Of a stretch of DNA of 37,820 nucleotides, positions 29,401 to 36,587 are shown in pieces. Origin of the DNA: a virus; the IMG/VR virus record IMGVR_UViG_3300022748_000028, positions 1-37,820 of that record, one strand, 5' to 3'. Position 1 is the stretch's first letter; every line of letters starts with the position of its first letter. The position numbers and the translations under genes were made by a program. The notes under the pieces were generated by a model. It saw nothing but the letters and a program-made list of their open reading frames with translations, had not been told where the DNA came from and did no database searches.

Positions 29401-31821
29401 ATGGAGAGTGCTGGTGCGGTGGGTCAGTTTGCAAGTTATGCAGGCGGCGCTTTGGCGGGTTATGGCATTGGCACGGCAGTGAGCGGCAAATATGCTGCAT
29501 TTGGTGATCAAAACGTTGCCGTTGTTGGCGGTACCGCAATTGGTGCAATATTGGGCGGTCCAATTGGTGCGGCCATCGGAGGAGCGATTGGTGGCGTTAT
29601 CAACCGTGCCTTTGGTATGGGCTCGCAAGAGACAACTGACTACGGGATCAAGGGCTCGTTTTCTACTGCAGGTGCAAGCGTTAGCCAATATCAAAATTGG
29701 AAGCAAGATGGTGGCTGGTTCAGAAGCGATCGCAGCGGCACCAATCTGAGTGCGATCAACGCTCAAATGCAAACGCTGCTTGATGCGTCTTTGCAATTGA
29801 CAACCGAAGCTACTAAGGGATATGCCAAATCAATTGGTCTGAGCGCTGACGCTGTCTATGGTTATACCCAGTCAATCAATCTGAGCTTGAAAGATCTGGA
29901 TCAGACTGGGCAAGAAAAGGCGATCGCCAAAGCGCTCAGTGGATTTGGTGAAAGTCTCATTCAAACTGCCTACGGCGAAATCCTTTCTGGATTTTCCAAA
30001 TCAAGCGAGACCTTGAGTCAAACGCTGACACGTCTTTCAAGCAGCTTGTCCGCTGTCAACCAGGTGTTTGATACGTTGAGTTCACGCTTGATCGATATTG
30101 GCGTGGTGGGTGCTGATGTGGCCAGCAAGTTGCTGGATGCGTTTGGCGGTAGCGACACTTTTGTGAAGGCGACAAGCGCTTATTACGACGCGTTTTATAG
30201 CGATGCAGAGCGAGTTGCCACCACCACTCGCCAAGTCTCTGCCGCATTGCGTGATTTGGGCCTTGTCATGCCTGACACCAAAGAAGCGCTGCGCGCACTG
30301 GTGGAGGCTCAGGATTTAACGACTGACAGCGGAAGAAAGAACTATGCGGCTCTGATGTCCATGGTGAGCGGGTTCAAAGTCATATTTGATGCCCAAGAAA
30401 AAGCTGCTGCAGATGCAGCCAAAGCTCAACAAGACTATGTTCGCGCTTTGCAAGATAGCGGCAAAAAAATCTCTGATTGGCTGGCGGGGCTGAGCACATC
30501 CAGTTTTGACAGATCCAATCCTGAGCGATCTTTGGCTGATACGCGAACCAATTACACACAAACCTTGCAATTGGCACGCGGTGGTGATCAAACGGCATTG
30601 GCTGAAATTACTGGCCGTGCTGAGGGGTATTTGCAGGCGGCTATGAGCACGTCCACCAGCAGCAGCCAATACCAAGCGATCTTGGCGCAAGTCAAAGCCG
30701 AACTTGGAGACCTGCCAGCGGCGAAGACTTATCAGCTTCAAACACTGAGCGCCCTTGAGGCCATCAACATGGCAATTGTTGAGGGGTTTGGTGATGGGTT
30801 GTATGGAATCACGACAGGCTTTGCCAAGCTCGATGCCAATGTTGACGGACTGCTGACATTTGATGAGCTGGTCAATGGTCTTCAAGGCAAGGCGACCAAT
30901 AGCCAGATCATGGCGTTGATCAGTTCGGTTGACAGCAATGGTGATGGGCAAATCAGCGCCATCGAAGCGCAGACTGCGGTCAACCAGCTGATTGTCAAAA
31001 ACATCAGCAGCGGACTCTTCAATATTGCAACAAACTTTGCGACCTTGGATTCAGATGTCAATGGCTTGCTGACATTTGATGAATTGAAGCGTGGTCTTTC
31101 AGACAAGGCGAGTGACAACCAGATCAAGGCATTGATTGCTGCCATTGATACGAATGGTGACGGGCAAATCAGCGCCTTGGAGGCTCAAACGGCTGTCACT
31201 CAAATGCTCAAATCATCAACAGATGGTGTTGCTTCTAATACGGACGGATTGAGCACCAACATGGGGGCGCAGCTTCGGACGTTGTTGGCAATCAGCAATG
31301 ATGGCATCTACGCAGTTTCCAAAAACACATCATCTGCTTTGGACTATTTGGCTGCAATCAAGTCGTATGTTGGCAATATTGATATCAGCACGGCCAAGAC
31401 TGCAGCCAACCCGACCACGGTCGTTAATAACGGAGGTGGCGGCGGCATCATCAGCCGTACGCTCAGCGCATTTGGTTTTGCACAGGGTGATGTGTTTGGT
31501 GGGGCTGGCATTTACACCAAGCCCACTTATTTCTCATTTGAGGGGAACCTAGGGGCTCTTGGTGAAGCTGGTCAGCCTGAAGCCGTTATGCCACTTGAGC
31601 GCATGGCTGATGGCGCGTTGGGCGTTCGATCACTTCAGCAGTTGGTGATTGACCGTTATGTGACGATGGGTGACACATCAGCGCTGGAGACAAGAATCGA
31701 CCAACTGATTGAGGATGGTCGACGTCAAGCCTATGCGATGGTTGAAATGCAAATGCGCATGACCAAGCTCTTTGAACGCTGGGATGGCAATGGCTTGCCA
31801 GAAACGAGGGTTATCGCATGA
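26449..31821 (+). CDS. Tail tape measure protein with EF-hand-like insert
   Basis: A 1790-residue protein, by far the longest gene here, as expected for a tape measure, whose length sets tail length. The N-terminal domain (residues about 75-280, GIEFAAQTETTKLGIAGILS and on) matches the tape measure N-terminal family. Long coiled coils follow, then a Gly-zipper membrane-like segment (AIGAILGGPIGAAIGGAIGG) near residue 1030, and near the end PEAVMPLERMADGALGV, the usual C-terminal motif. Residues 1462-1578 hold four EF-hand-like loops in two 72-residue copies. At roughly 0.15 nm per residue the tail would be long, but that estimate is a rule of thumb. Confidence 0.92.
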   Translation: MSEVSLKITADGKAATASIQQVQGALKGVGEQASQAATSLQATGKATTGLSTSLSDLGRASIIFSAVSNAAGNLADAMMQLPKSGIEFAAQTETTKLGIAGILSSMTAINGQTTTYAQGLALASEITAKLQRDAMLTAASTQELVSAFQAMVGPGLAAGMSLDQIRQLSTTGVNAVKALGLSGTQVVQELRDLVQGGITPASSTLATALGLKDEDIAKAKSSTEGLFSFLMQRLKGFDEAGTAFADSFTGRMQALSEQLVRSSATIFEPLANTLKDQAKGISDALSDEGNVAQFQKLTSGVQAAATALGELTQFAIKHSDAIVTVASAYAAIQIGVRVSGWAAEATALVQATLATREKAVAEQAALIVKREAIAAELAAAQANFASASNAARYTVLQQQIIPLQQQHAQAVIQVEEATKRLSIAQSMAAMATNGMGAVLGALGGPVGIAIAATTLLIGKLMELRGEANQTALVNLSKKRIEEAIAVGKKADDADLARVQASITVLKNERDQLIVDQEAGGIASWLFGADYEKYLSDSLKKSAAGIKSNEALVAAATAVAQTSGAQVQLQGNMAMQQIDQLLAKYNTAAQLTQTAKKDKDALDTQLKNVKNSNASAADIAQKERDVAAAKVLIERKLQDDLKQLREHGMAETQAIANAQLALDKAQAQLRLVLERSMLDQKEHAVEMAHSRGLMSESEYYAQRFDLQRQAMQAELDAVQSEVDKVNALRANANLRAADRIGLEEKLVSLMTKSAEVSSKYNKAQMGAGEAVSKIAFEYGKTIDQSNDRLNLEISLMGKSEQVRATALAQYDIEVELQRKILEIKKQLANQDEQDAAIASIKASAERAKQAAAQQVYLSEWKRSTDQISQSLSDALMRGGKSGWDYIKDLVRTTVLKPIIQMVATPIAGVLSTALGFGAPANAAGVGTSGSMTSSLGMASTVSSIYKTITSSFTSLGDSVAFAAHDMGAWLVNNTTGILNQAGGTLMESAGAVGQFASYAGGALAGYGIGTAVSGKYAAFGDQNVAVVGGTAIGAILGGPIGAAIGGAIGGVINRAFGMGSQETTDYGIKGSFSTAGASVSQYQNWKQDGGWFRSDRSGTNLSAINAQMQTLLDASLQLTTEATKGYAKSIGLSADAVYGYTQSINLSLKDLDQTGQEKAIAKALSGFGESLIQTAYGEILSGFSKSSETLSQTLTRLSSSLSAVNQVFDTLSSRLIDIGVVGADVASKLLDAFGGSDTFVKATSAYYDAFYSDAERVATTTRQVSAALRDLGLVMPDTKEALRALVEAQDLTTDSGRKNYAALMSMVSGFKVIFDAQEKAAADAAKAQQDYVRALQDSGKKISDWLAGLSTSSFDRSNPERSLADTRTNYTQTLQLARGGDQTALAEITGRAEGYLQAAMSTSTSSSQYQAILAQVKAELGDLPAAKTYQLQTLSALEAINMAIVEGFGDGLYGITTGFAKLDANVDGLLTFDELVNGLQGKATNSQIMALISSVDSNGDGQISAIEAQTAVNQLIVKNISSGLFNIATNFATLDSDVNGLLTFDELKRGLSDKASDNQIKALIAAIDTNGDGQISALEAQTAVTQMLKSSTDGVASNTDGLSTNMGAQLRTLLAISNDGIYAVSKNTSSALDYLAAIKSYVGNIDISTAKTAANPTTVVNNGGGGGIISRTLSAFGFAQGDVFGGAGIYTKPTYFSFEGNLGALGEAGQPEAVMPLERMADGALGVRSLQQLVIDRYVTMGDTSALETRIDQLIEDGRRQAYAMVEMQMRMTKLFERWDGNGLPETRVIA
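30832..31182 (+). repeat. Tandem duplication of an EF-hand pair inside the tape measure
   Basis: Loops DANVDGLLTFDE (30832-30867), DSNGDGQISAIE (30931-30966), DSDVNGLLTFDE (31048-31083) and DTNGDGQISALE (31147-31182) each follow the 12-residue EF-hand pattern. Loops 1 and 3, and 2 and 4, are exactly 216 bp apart, so the unit of 72 residues was duplicated. Loops 2 and 4 have the classic D-x-N-G-D-G-x-I-x-x-x-E ligands and probably bind calcium; loops 1 and 3 are weaker. Confidence 0.85.
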
Positions 31822-32720
31822 CCTTGACGGTTGTTAAGCCTGCAAGCATTACGGATGCGGTGCTCATCAATACGGATGTAGCTGAGGCTGACTATCCGGC
31901 ATGGTCGGCGTCGACCACTTATGCGGTTGGTTCGCGCGTCATTCTTGTGAGCACGCACAAGATTTATGAGAGCCTTCAAAACACCAACCTCAACAACTCA
32001 CCTGCAACAGCGACCGCTTTTTGGAATGAGGTCACGCCCACCAATCGCTGGAAGCTGTTTGACTTGAGCAACAGCACGCAGACCACGAAATCGGGTTCGA
32101 TGTTCTATGAGCTGAAAACTGGTTCCGCTGTGAATGCGGTTTCAGCGTTGAACCTGAGTGGCGTGCAGAGCATACGAATTCGTTTGACCGATCCAGTCTT
32201 TGGATTGCTCTATGACAAAACCACATCTCTCACGAGCATTCCGAGCGAGTCAAGTTGGTACGCATGGTTTTTTAGTGAGCGCATTGAAAGCGTTCAGCAC
32301 GTTGCGTTGGATTTGCCAAGTTATCCAAACGCCACGGTGCGTGTGGATTTGACGGGTACGTCCACCATGGCCATCGGTGTTTTGATGATCGGCCAGCAAA
32401 AAGTTGTCAGCGAAGAGATTCGTTTTGGCATGCGCATGGGAATTCGTGACTACAGCCGCAAAGAAAAGAATGAATGGGGTGATGTGGTTTTGGTTGAGCG
32501 CGCTTTTTCCAAGACCCGTTCATTCCCTGTGCAGTTGCGCAACGATGACCTTGACCGAGTGGACGCATTGCTGGCTAGTTTGAGGGCCAAACCCTGTTTG
32601 TGGGTTGGTTCAGATTCTTTTTCCAGCATGACTGTTTTTGGCTACCCAAGTAATTTTGAGATCGTCGTTGCTTATGCGCGCTTCTCTGATTGCACCATTG
32701 ATATTGAAGGATTGACATGA
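31818..32720 (+). CDS. Tail protein with carbohydrate-binding-like N-terminal segment
   Basis: A 300-residue protein overlapping the tape measure and DGR target genes by 4 nt each. After the N-terminus there is YPAWSASTTYAVGSRVILVS, then THKIYESLQNTN, a pattern like the chitin-binding (CBM5/12) modules that often occur in tail proteins. Next comes a beta-rich part (VRVDLTGTSTMAIGVLMIGQ) and a C-terminal DCTIDIEGLT. It is probably the distal tail or baseplate element that carries the fibre, but the exact role is not known. Confidence 0.65.
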   Translation: MTLTVVKPASITDAVLINTDVAEADYPAWSASTTYAVGSRVILVSTHKIYESLQNTNLNNSPATATAFWNEVTPTNRWKLFDLSNSTQTTKSGSMFYELKTGSAVNAVSALNLSGVQSIRIRLTDPVFGLLYDKTTSLTSIPSESSWYAWFFSERIESVQHVALDLPSYPNATVRVDLTGTSTMAIGVLMIGQQKVVSEEIRFGMRMGIRDYSRKEKNEWGDVVLVERAFSKTRSFPVQLRNDDLDRVDALLASLRAKPCLWVGSDSFSSMTVFGYPSNFEIVVAYARFSDCTIDIEGLT

Positions 32721-34354
32721 CCACCATTTCCACGTTGCCAACGCCTCCAACGCCAGCGGATACGCCCGCTGATTTCAATACCAAGGCATTCAACCTGGTT
32801 GGCGCTTTGCAGGCCTTTGTCACGCAGACCAATGCCGTTGTAGGCGAGGTCAATGCCAGTGCCGCAAGCGCCTCATCGAGCGCATCAACTGCCACTTCAG
32901 CTAAGACCTTGGCTGAGACTGCAAGAGACACGGCTATTTCCAATGCAAGCGCTGCTGCTTCGGCCAACACGGCTGCGCAAACGGCATTGGCTGCTGTGCT
33001 CGATGCGTATGACAGTTTTGACGATCGCATGCTTGGCAGAAAAGATGCAGACCCGACAGTCGACAACGATGGCAATCCATTGGTTGGTGGGGCCCTCTAT
33101 TTCAACCTAGGCATTTCCAATCCATCGATCAAGGGCATGCGACTTTATGACGGGTCAACTTGGGACATGGCTTATGTCACTGGTGCGAGCTATTTGAGCA
33201 AGGCCAACAACCTGTCTGATTTGCCCAATAAAGCCACGGCGAGGGGCAACCTTGGACTTTCCTCTGTCGCGGCTTCTGGGGCCTATTCTGACCTTTCTGG
33301 AGCCCCTGACACGAACATGTCTTATGGGTTGTTTTATAAGGCCAATCCCAATGCGGTGGCTTTCACCAAAACGGGGGCAGCAACGCTTCAAATCAAAGCT
33401 GGCACCAGAGTTGATGTGGCTGGAACGATGGTGACTTATGCCAGTGCGACCTCGGTGACCATGCCAACGCTGACTGCTGGTGAAGACTACAGCATTTGGG
33501 TGAAAACGGACGGAACCATTCAAGCGGTTGCTGATCCATACAGCGCCCCGGCCAGCGCACCAGGTGCTGGCAGCTGGCGAAAGATTGGTGGTTTTCACTA
33601 TGGTTTGGTAGCGTCTGGCACCACGGTGGCTGGAGGCAGTTTTGCGACGACAGGCAACGGCATGATCTGGACGCAAACTGATGTGGACGCGATCGCAGGC
33701 ATCAATGCGTATAGCCTGTGGGATTTGCGTTGGACCATTAAATCCATTGATCGCCAGCCACGTGGCATGGCATTTGACCCTTGGGTTAACGCATGGGCTG
33801 CAATCTATTTCTGCCCTACAAACCACATCACTAGCGGCATCAGTCGTTACAACACCGATGTGGCCAGCGGCTCTGTGTTGCCTCGTAAACCATTGGCTTA
33901 TGGTGGCAACGGCACCACAACCTATGCAAACGGCAACTGGTGGACATTCAATGAGATTGCGGCAGCATTTGGGTTGCGTTTGCCATCGGAACGTGAGTTT
34001 CAGTCCACCATGTTTGGTGTGACAGAAGCGCAGTCTTTGGGAGGCTCGTCAGTGACCATTCCCTCAACGGGTCGTCAGGCGGGTTATACGAGCCGTATAG
34101 GCTGCGAACAGGCCACGGGGCATATCTGGACATGGGGTGCTGATACGGGCCACTATGGCGAGACATTCGCTTGGTCAGATGTGACTGGTGGACGTGGGCA
34201 ATCCTACACCTCGTACAACACGAAAGTGTTACTAGGTGGCGGCCGCGGTGACGGCTCCTTCTCCGGTTCCCGTGCCTCTCATTGGCACTACTATCCATGG
34301 AACGCGGGCTGGGACATTGGGCTGCGCGCCTTCGGTGACCTCTTGGTCTTGTGA
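32717..34354 (+). CDS. DGR target protein: tail fibre / receptor-binding protein with variable C-type-lectin-like end
   Basis: A 545-residue protein. The N-terminus has Ala/Ser-rich heptad-like repeats (NASAASASSSASTATSAKTL) that form a coiled stalk; then LYDGSTWDMAYVTGASYLSK and NNLSDLPNKATARGNLGL, typical fibre segments; then a C-terminal domain (about 340-545) with LRLPSEREFQSTMFGV and GHIWTWGADTGHY, the look of the C-type lectin / FGE-like folds used by DGR targets. The last residues (about 507-541) are the variable repeat. It should bind the host receptor, and the DGR behind it diversifies the tip. Start overlaps the previous stop. Confidence 0.9.
   Translation: MTTISTLPTPPTPADTPADFNTKAFNLVGALQAFVTQTNAVVGEVNASAASASSSASTATSAKTLAETARDTAISNASAAASANTAAQTALAAVLDAYDSFDDRMLGRKDADPTVDNDGNPLVGGALYFNLGISNPSIKGMRLYDGSTWDMAYVTGASYLSKANNLSDLPNKATARGNLGLSSVAASGAYSDLSGAPDTNMSYGLFYKANPNAVAFTKTGAATLQIKAGTRVDVAGTMVTYASATSVTMPTLTAGEDYSIWVKTDGTIQAVADPYSAPASAPGAGSWRKIGGFHYGLVASGTTVAGGSFATTGNGMIWTQTDVDAIAGINAYSLWDLRWTIKSIDRQPRGMAFDPWVNAWAAIYFCPTNHITSGISRYNTDVASGSVLPRKPLAYGGNGTTTYANGNWWTFNEIAAAFGLRLPSEREFQSTMFGVTEAQSLGGSSVTIPSTGRQAGYTSRIGCEQATGHIWTWGADTGHYGETFAWSDVTGGRGQSYTSYNTKVLLGGGRGDGSFSGSRASHWHYYPWNAGWDIGLRAFGDLLVL
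34233..34338 (+). repeat. DGR variable repeat (VR)
   Basis: 106 nt aligned without gaps to the template repeat at 34795-34900 (offset 562). There are 12 mismatches, at 34235, 34241, 34242, 34248, 34250, 34280, 34286, 34289, 34304, 34307, 34308 and 34313. All are adenine in TR (nine A-to-G, two A-to-C, one A-to-T). All fall in codon position 1 or 2 and alter ten codons (for example Asn to Gly, Asp, His or Tyr). The last 25 nt (34314-34338) are identical, with the GC-rich part GGGCTGCGCGCC as the likely initiation-of-mutagenic-homing region. Confidence 0.95.
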
Positions 34355-34376
34355 TAAGTTGCGAAAGCAACTTATC
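34353..34376 (+). promoter_or_regulatory. DGR target-recognition hairpin with GAAA loop
   Basis: GATAAGTTGC (34353-34362), the loop GAAA (34363-34366) and GCAACTTATC (34367-34376) form a perfect 10-bp stem, 14 bp after the VR end and overlapping the target stop codon. In the Bordetella phage DGR a hairpin/cruciform with a GNRA-like tetraloop at this place is needed for efficient homing. No such hairpin follows TR, as expected for the donor. The nearby run of seven T could also make it a weak terminator before avd. Confidence 0.9.
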
Positions 34377-34389
34377 CGGAAATTTTTTT

Positions 34390-34797
34390 ATGAAGCCAAG
34401 CACAGTCACCAAATCGGTTCGGCAAGAGCCAAAAGCCACGATGGCCATCATTGAAAAGTTTGATGGCTTCGCGCGCTACCTTTATCCAAAACTCACCAAT
34501 ACCAGCAGAGTTCATCGAGTCATGCGAGATGAATTTTTAAAGGCCATATTCGATCAGTACAAACTGTTTCATGCCGCAGGTAAAAGTGGGCAGGTATCGC
34601 GCCTATATGAGGCTGATGCGGGTTTGGCATATATTAGGGAACTTTTGCGATTTATGTCATGGTCTGGGGTCAAGCAGGACGGTAAAGGTCTGATGTCATT
34701 GCGTCAATACGAGATAGCTTCGGTTCATCTCGCAGAGACTGGTGCCATGCTTGGTGCTTGGATTGCGGCATCGCAAAAGAGGTCGGTAGGGGGTTAA
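34390..34797 (+). CDS. avd: DGR accessory variability determinant (Avd-like)
   Basis: A 135-residue basic helical protein: IEKFDGFARYLYPKLTNTSR, then VMRDEFLKAIFDQYKLFHAA, ADAGLAYIRELLRFMSWSG and MSLRQYEIASVHLAETGAML, ending GAWIAAS. This is the four-helix-bundle pattern of Avd proteins, which form pentamers, bind nucleic acid and the RT, and are needed for mutagenic cDNA synthesis. ATG 34390 is used; ATG 34441 is a possible alternative. Its stop codon lies at the very start of TR, so the avd message also carries the template RNA. Confidence 0.88.
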   Translation: MKPSTVTKSVRQEPKATMAIIEKFDGFARYLYPKLTNTSRVHRVMRDEFLKAIFDQYKLFHAAGKSGQVSRLYEADAGLAYIRELLRFMSWSGVKQDGKGLMSLRQYEIASVHLAETGAMLGAWIAASQKRSVGG

Positions 34798-34900
34798 GTG
34801 GCAACCGCGATAACGGCTCCTTCTCCGGTTCCCGTGCCTCTAATTGGAACAACTATCCATGGAACACGAACTGGAACATTGGGCTGCGCGCCTTCGGTGA
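34795..34900 (+). repeat. DGR template repeat (TR)
   Basis: The unchanged template copied by the RT. It begins at the avd stop (TAA at 34795-34797) and contains 24 adenines in 106 nt, 12 of which differ in VR. Asn codons (AAC, AAT) are clustered at the positions that vary, so random replacement of A gives many residues but no stop codons from these codons. After 34900 the similarity to VR stops abruptly. Confidence 0.95.
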
Positions 34901-35055
34901 GGATCAAACGAAAGGTAAAAGCACCCTGTACTGCTACGGCGTTGCAGGGCGACCTGAAAATTGATGGTCAGCCTCTATCGGCCTGCTTCGGCAAACACGC
35001 TTCGAGGTTCGGAAAACGGGGAGTAGGGCTTTGCCCGAAACCCGCGCCGACTGCT
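34795..35055 (+). ncRNA. DGR template RNA (TR plus spacer to the RT)
   Basis: The stretch from TR to the RT start. In studied DGRs the RNA spanning avd end, TR and the spacer is the template and primer for cDNA synthesis. The 155-nt spacer (34901-35055) has no gene of its own; a frame is open through it by chance. It includes GC-rich complementary stretches (around CGGGGAGTAGGGC and GCCCGAAACCCGCG) that may fold. RNA limits are inferred from position. Confidence 0.65.
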
Positions 35056-36039
35056 ATGGGTAAAAAATATAAAAACCTGTTTGACCAAGTTACTGACCCA
35101 GATAACCTTTGGTCCGCCTATAGAAAAGCATCGTTGGGCAAGCGCATGACGATGGGCTTTTTGCTCTTCAAAGAAAACGAAGCGGCAAACCTCTACTACC
35201 TGCGACAAGCCCTGCTCGATGGGACGTATGAGCCAGGTGAGCCTCGTAAGTTCATGGTCTATGAGCCTAAGCCTCGCCAAATATCTGCGCTACCGTTTGT
35301 CGACCGCGTAGCGCAACATGCTTTGTGCAACGTCATAGAGCCAATTTTCGATGGTGTATTCCTGCCTCAGAGCTATGCCTGTCGGCGTGGCAAGGGAACG
35401 CATCGTGCAGCCGTGCAAGTTCAGGCCATGCTGCGCAGGGTGATTAAGTCGGGTGGTTCACCTTGGATTTTGAAAACTGATTTTTCAAAGTACTTCGCCA
35501 GCATCGATCGTGAATTGTTGCACCGAGAAGTTCGCAGAAAGATTTCTTGTGAAAAGACGATGTGGCTGTTTGAACGATTCATTCCAAGGACTGGCACTGG
35601 GTTGGATATTGGCAACCTGACCAGTCAGCTCGGCGCAAACATCACTGGACACATCCTCGATCGCTGGCTGGTCCACGAGGTGGGAATTACCAACTTTGCC
35701 CGCTTCATGGACGATGTGGTGGTTGTTGGGCGCAGTCAAGAAGCCATGATTCTGTTACAGGCGCAGATGGAGTCATATGCCAAACACCATCTTGGCTTGA
35801 AGTTCTCGCACTGGAGCGTCCAGCCGTGGGAGCGTGGCGTCAATTTTTGTGGCTACCGCATTTGGCCAACTCACAAGTTACTGCGCAAAGCCAGCGTGGT
35901 TCGGGCCAAGAAAAAGCTCAAACAGTTTGAAGAGCATGGTGACACAGAGGGTCGCCAAAAGTTCTTAGCCGCTTGGCGTGGACACGCCATGTGGGCCAAC
36001 ACCTACAACCTTCTGAAACGACTCGGAGTAATCAAATGA
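35056..36039 (+). CDS. DGR reverse transcriptase
   Basis: A 327-residue RT beginning MGKKYKNLFDQVTD. Motifs in order: PKPRQISALPFVDRVAQHAL (residues 71-90), catalytic Asp-142 in LKTDFSKYFASID, the DGR-specific motif IGNLTSQ at 185-191 (in place of the Q-G-x-x-x-S-P of other RTs), catalytic FMDD at 217-220 (usually YMDD), and GVNFCGYRIW at 261-270. It copies TR into cDNA with errors at adenines. The frame is open upstream through TR, but those codons are not RT-like. The stop overlaps the next start (ATGA). Confidence 0.95.
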   Translation: MGKKYKNLFDQVTDPDNLWSAYRKASLGKRMTMGFLLFKENEAANLYYLRQALLDGTYEPGEPRKFMVYEPKPRQISALPFVDRVAQHALCNVIEPIFDGVFLPQSYACRRGKGTHRAAVQVQAMLRRVIKSGGSPWILKTDFSKYFASIDRELLHREVRRKISCEKTMWLFERFIPRTGTGLDIGNLTSQLGANITGHILDRWLVHEVGITNFARFMDDVVVVGRSQEAMILLQAQMESYAKHHLGLKFSHWSVQPWERGVNFCGYRIWPTHKLLRKASVVRAKKKLKQFEEHGDTEGRQKFLAAWRGHAMWANTYNLLKRLGVIK

Positions 36040-36449
36040 AGCACTATTTCAGCCCCCATACGGGCGAACACATCGCAACCACCACGCCCGCTGACTGGAT
36101 GGGCAGTACAGACCTTGCGCCACCCGGCTATGACCCGATTTCGCAAAGTGCGATTTATCAGGGCGGCATTTGGCGCATAGCCGATGCACAGCCTTTGCCC
36201 AAGGTGGTGCCCACCTCGGTGTCGATGCGTCAAGCGCGTTTGGCGCTGTTGGATGCGGGGATTTTGAGCAATGTGATGGATGCGCTGGCCGCTATCTCGG
36301 ATGAGAAGCAGCGCATGGCTGCACAAATCGAATGGGAGTACGCCAGAAGCGTCGACCGCAGCTCGCCATGGGTAAGTAGCCTAGTGGCCTCTTTGGGCCT
36401 TTCTGAGGCCGATGTGGACGCTTTGTTCACGAGAGCTGGGGAGTTCTAA
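36036..36449 (+). CDS. Tail-associated protein (fibre assembly-like)
   Basis: A 137-residue protein overlapping the RT stop by 4 nt. The N-terminal part (MKHYFSPHTGEHIATTTPAD) looks like the end of tail proteins. The C-terminal part (SMRQARLALLDAGILSNVMD, then QIEWEYARSVDRSSPWVSSL) is common in phage proteins after tail fibres, perhaps fibre assembly chaperones. Translational coupling to the RT is odd for a tail gene and may keep it with the cassette. Confidence 0.65.
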   Translation: MKHYFSPHTGEHIATTTPADWMGSTDLAPPGYDPISQSAIYQGGIWRIADAQPLPKVVPTSVSMRQARLALLDAGILSNVMDALAAISDEKQRMAAQIEWEYARSVDRSSPWVSSLVASLGLSEADVDALFTRAGEF

Positions 36450-36513
36450 GGCCCCCCACAAAAAAGACAGGGCGAGTGGCTGAAGTGCGCCAACACTCCA
36501 ACCACCCGTCTCA

Positions 36514-36532
36514 GCCGTGATCAAGCCACGGC
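36514..36532. promoter_or_regulatory. Dyad with GATC in the leader of com
   Basis: GCCGTG (36514-36519) and CACGGC (36527-36532) are a perfect inverted repeat with 7 nt between. A GATC (36519-36522) lies inside it. In Mu, GATC methylation controls the mom operon, so a site whose methylation alters regulator binding is possible. The rest of 36450-36587 shows nothing else. Confidence 0.35.
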
Positions 36533-36587
36533 ATCAACCAAAGACCCTGCCACCTGTACAGGCTCGGTCATTATGCTGGATGCCGAT

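Noticed and set aside
34798-35055. N-terminal extension of the RT starting at GTG 34798
   Set aside because: It consists of TR and spacer read in a chance open frame, with no RT-like residues; the RT proper begins at ATG 35056.
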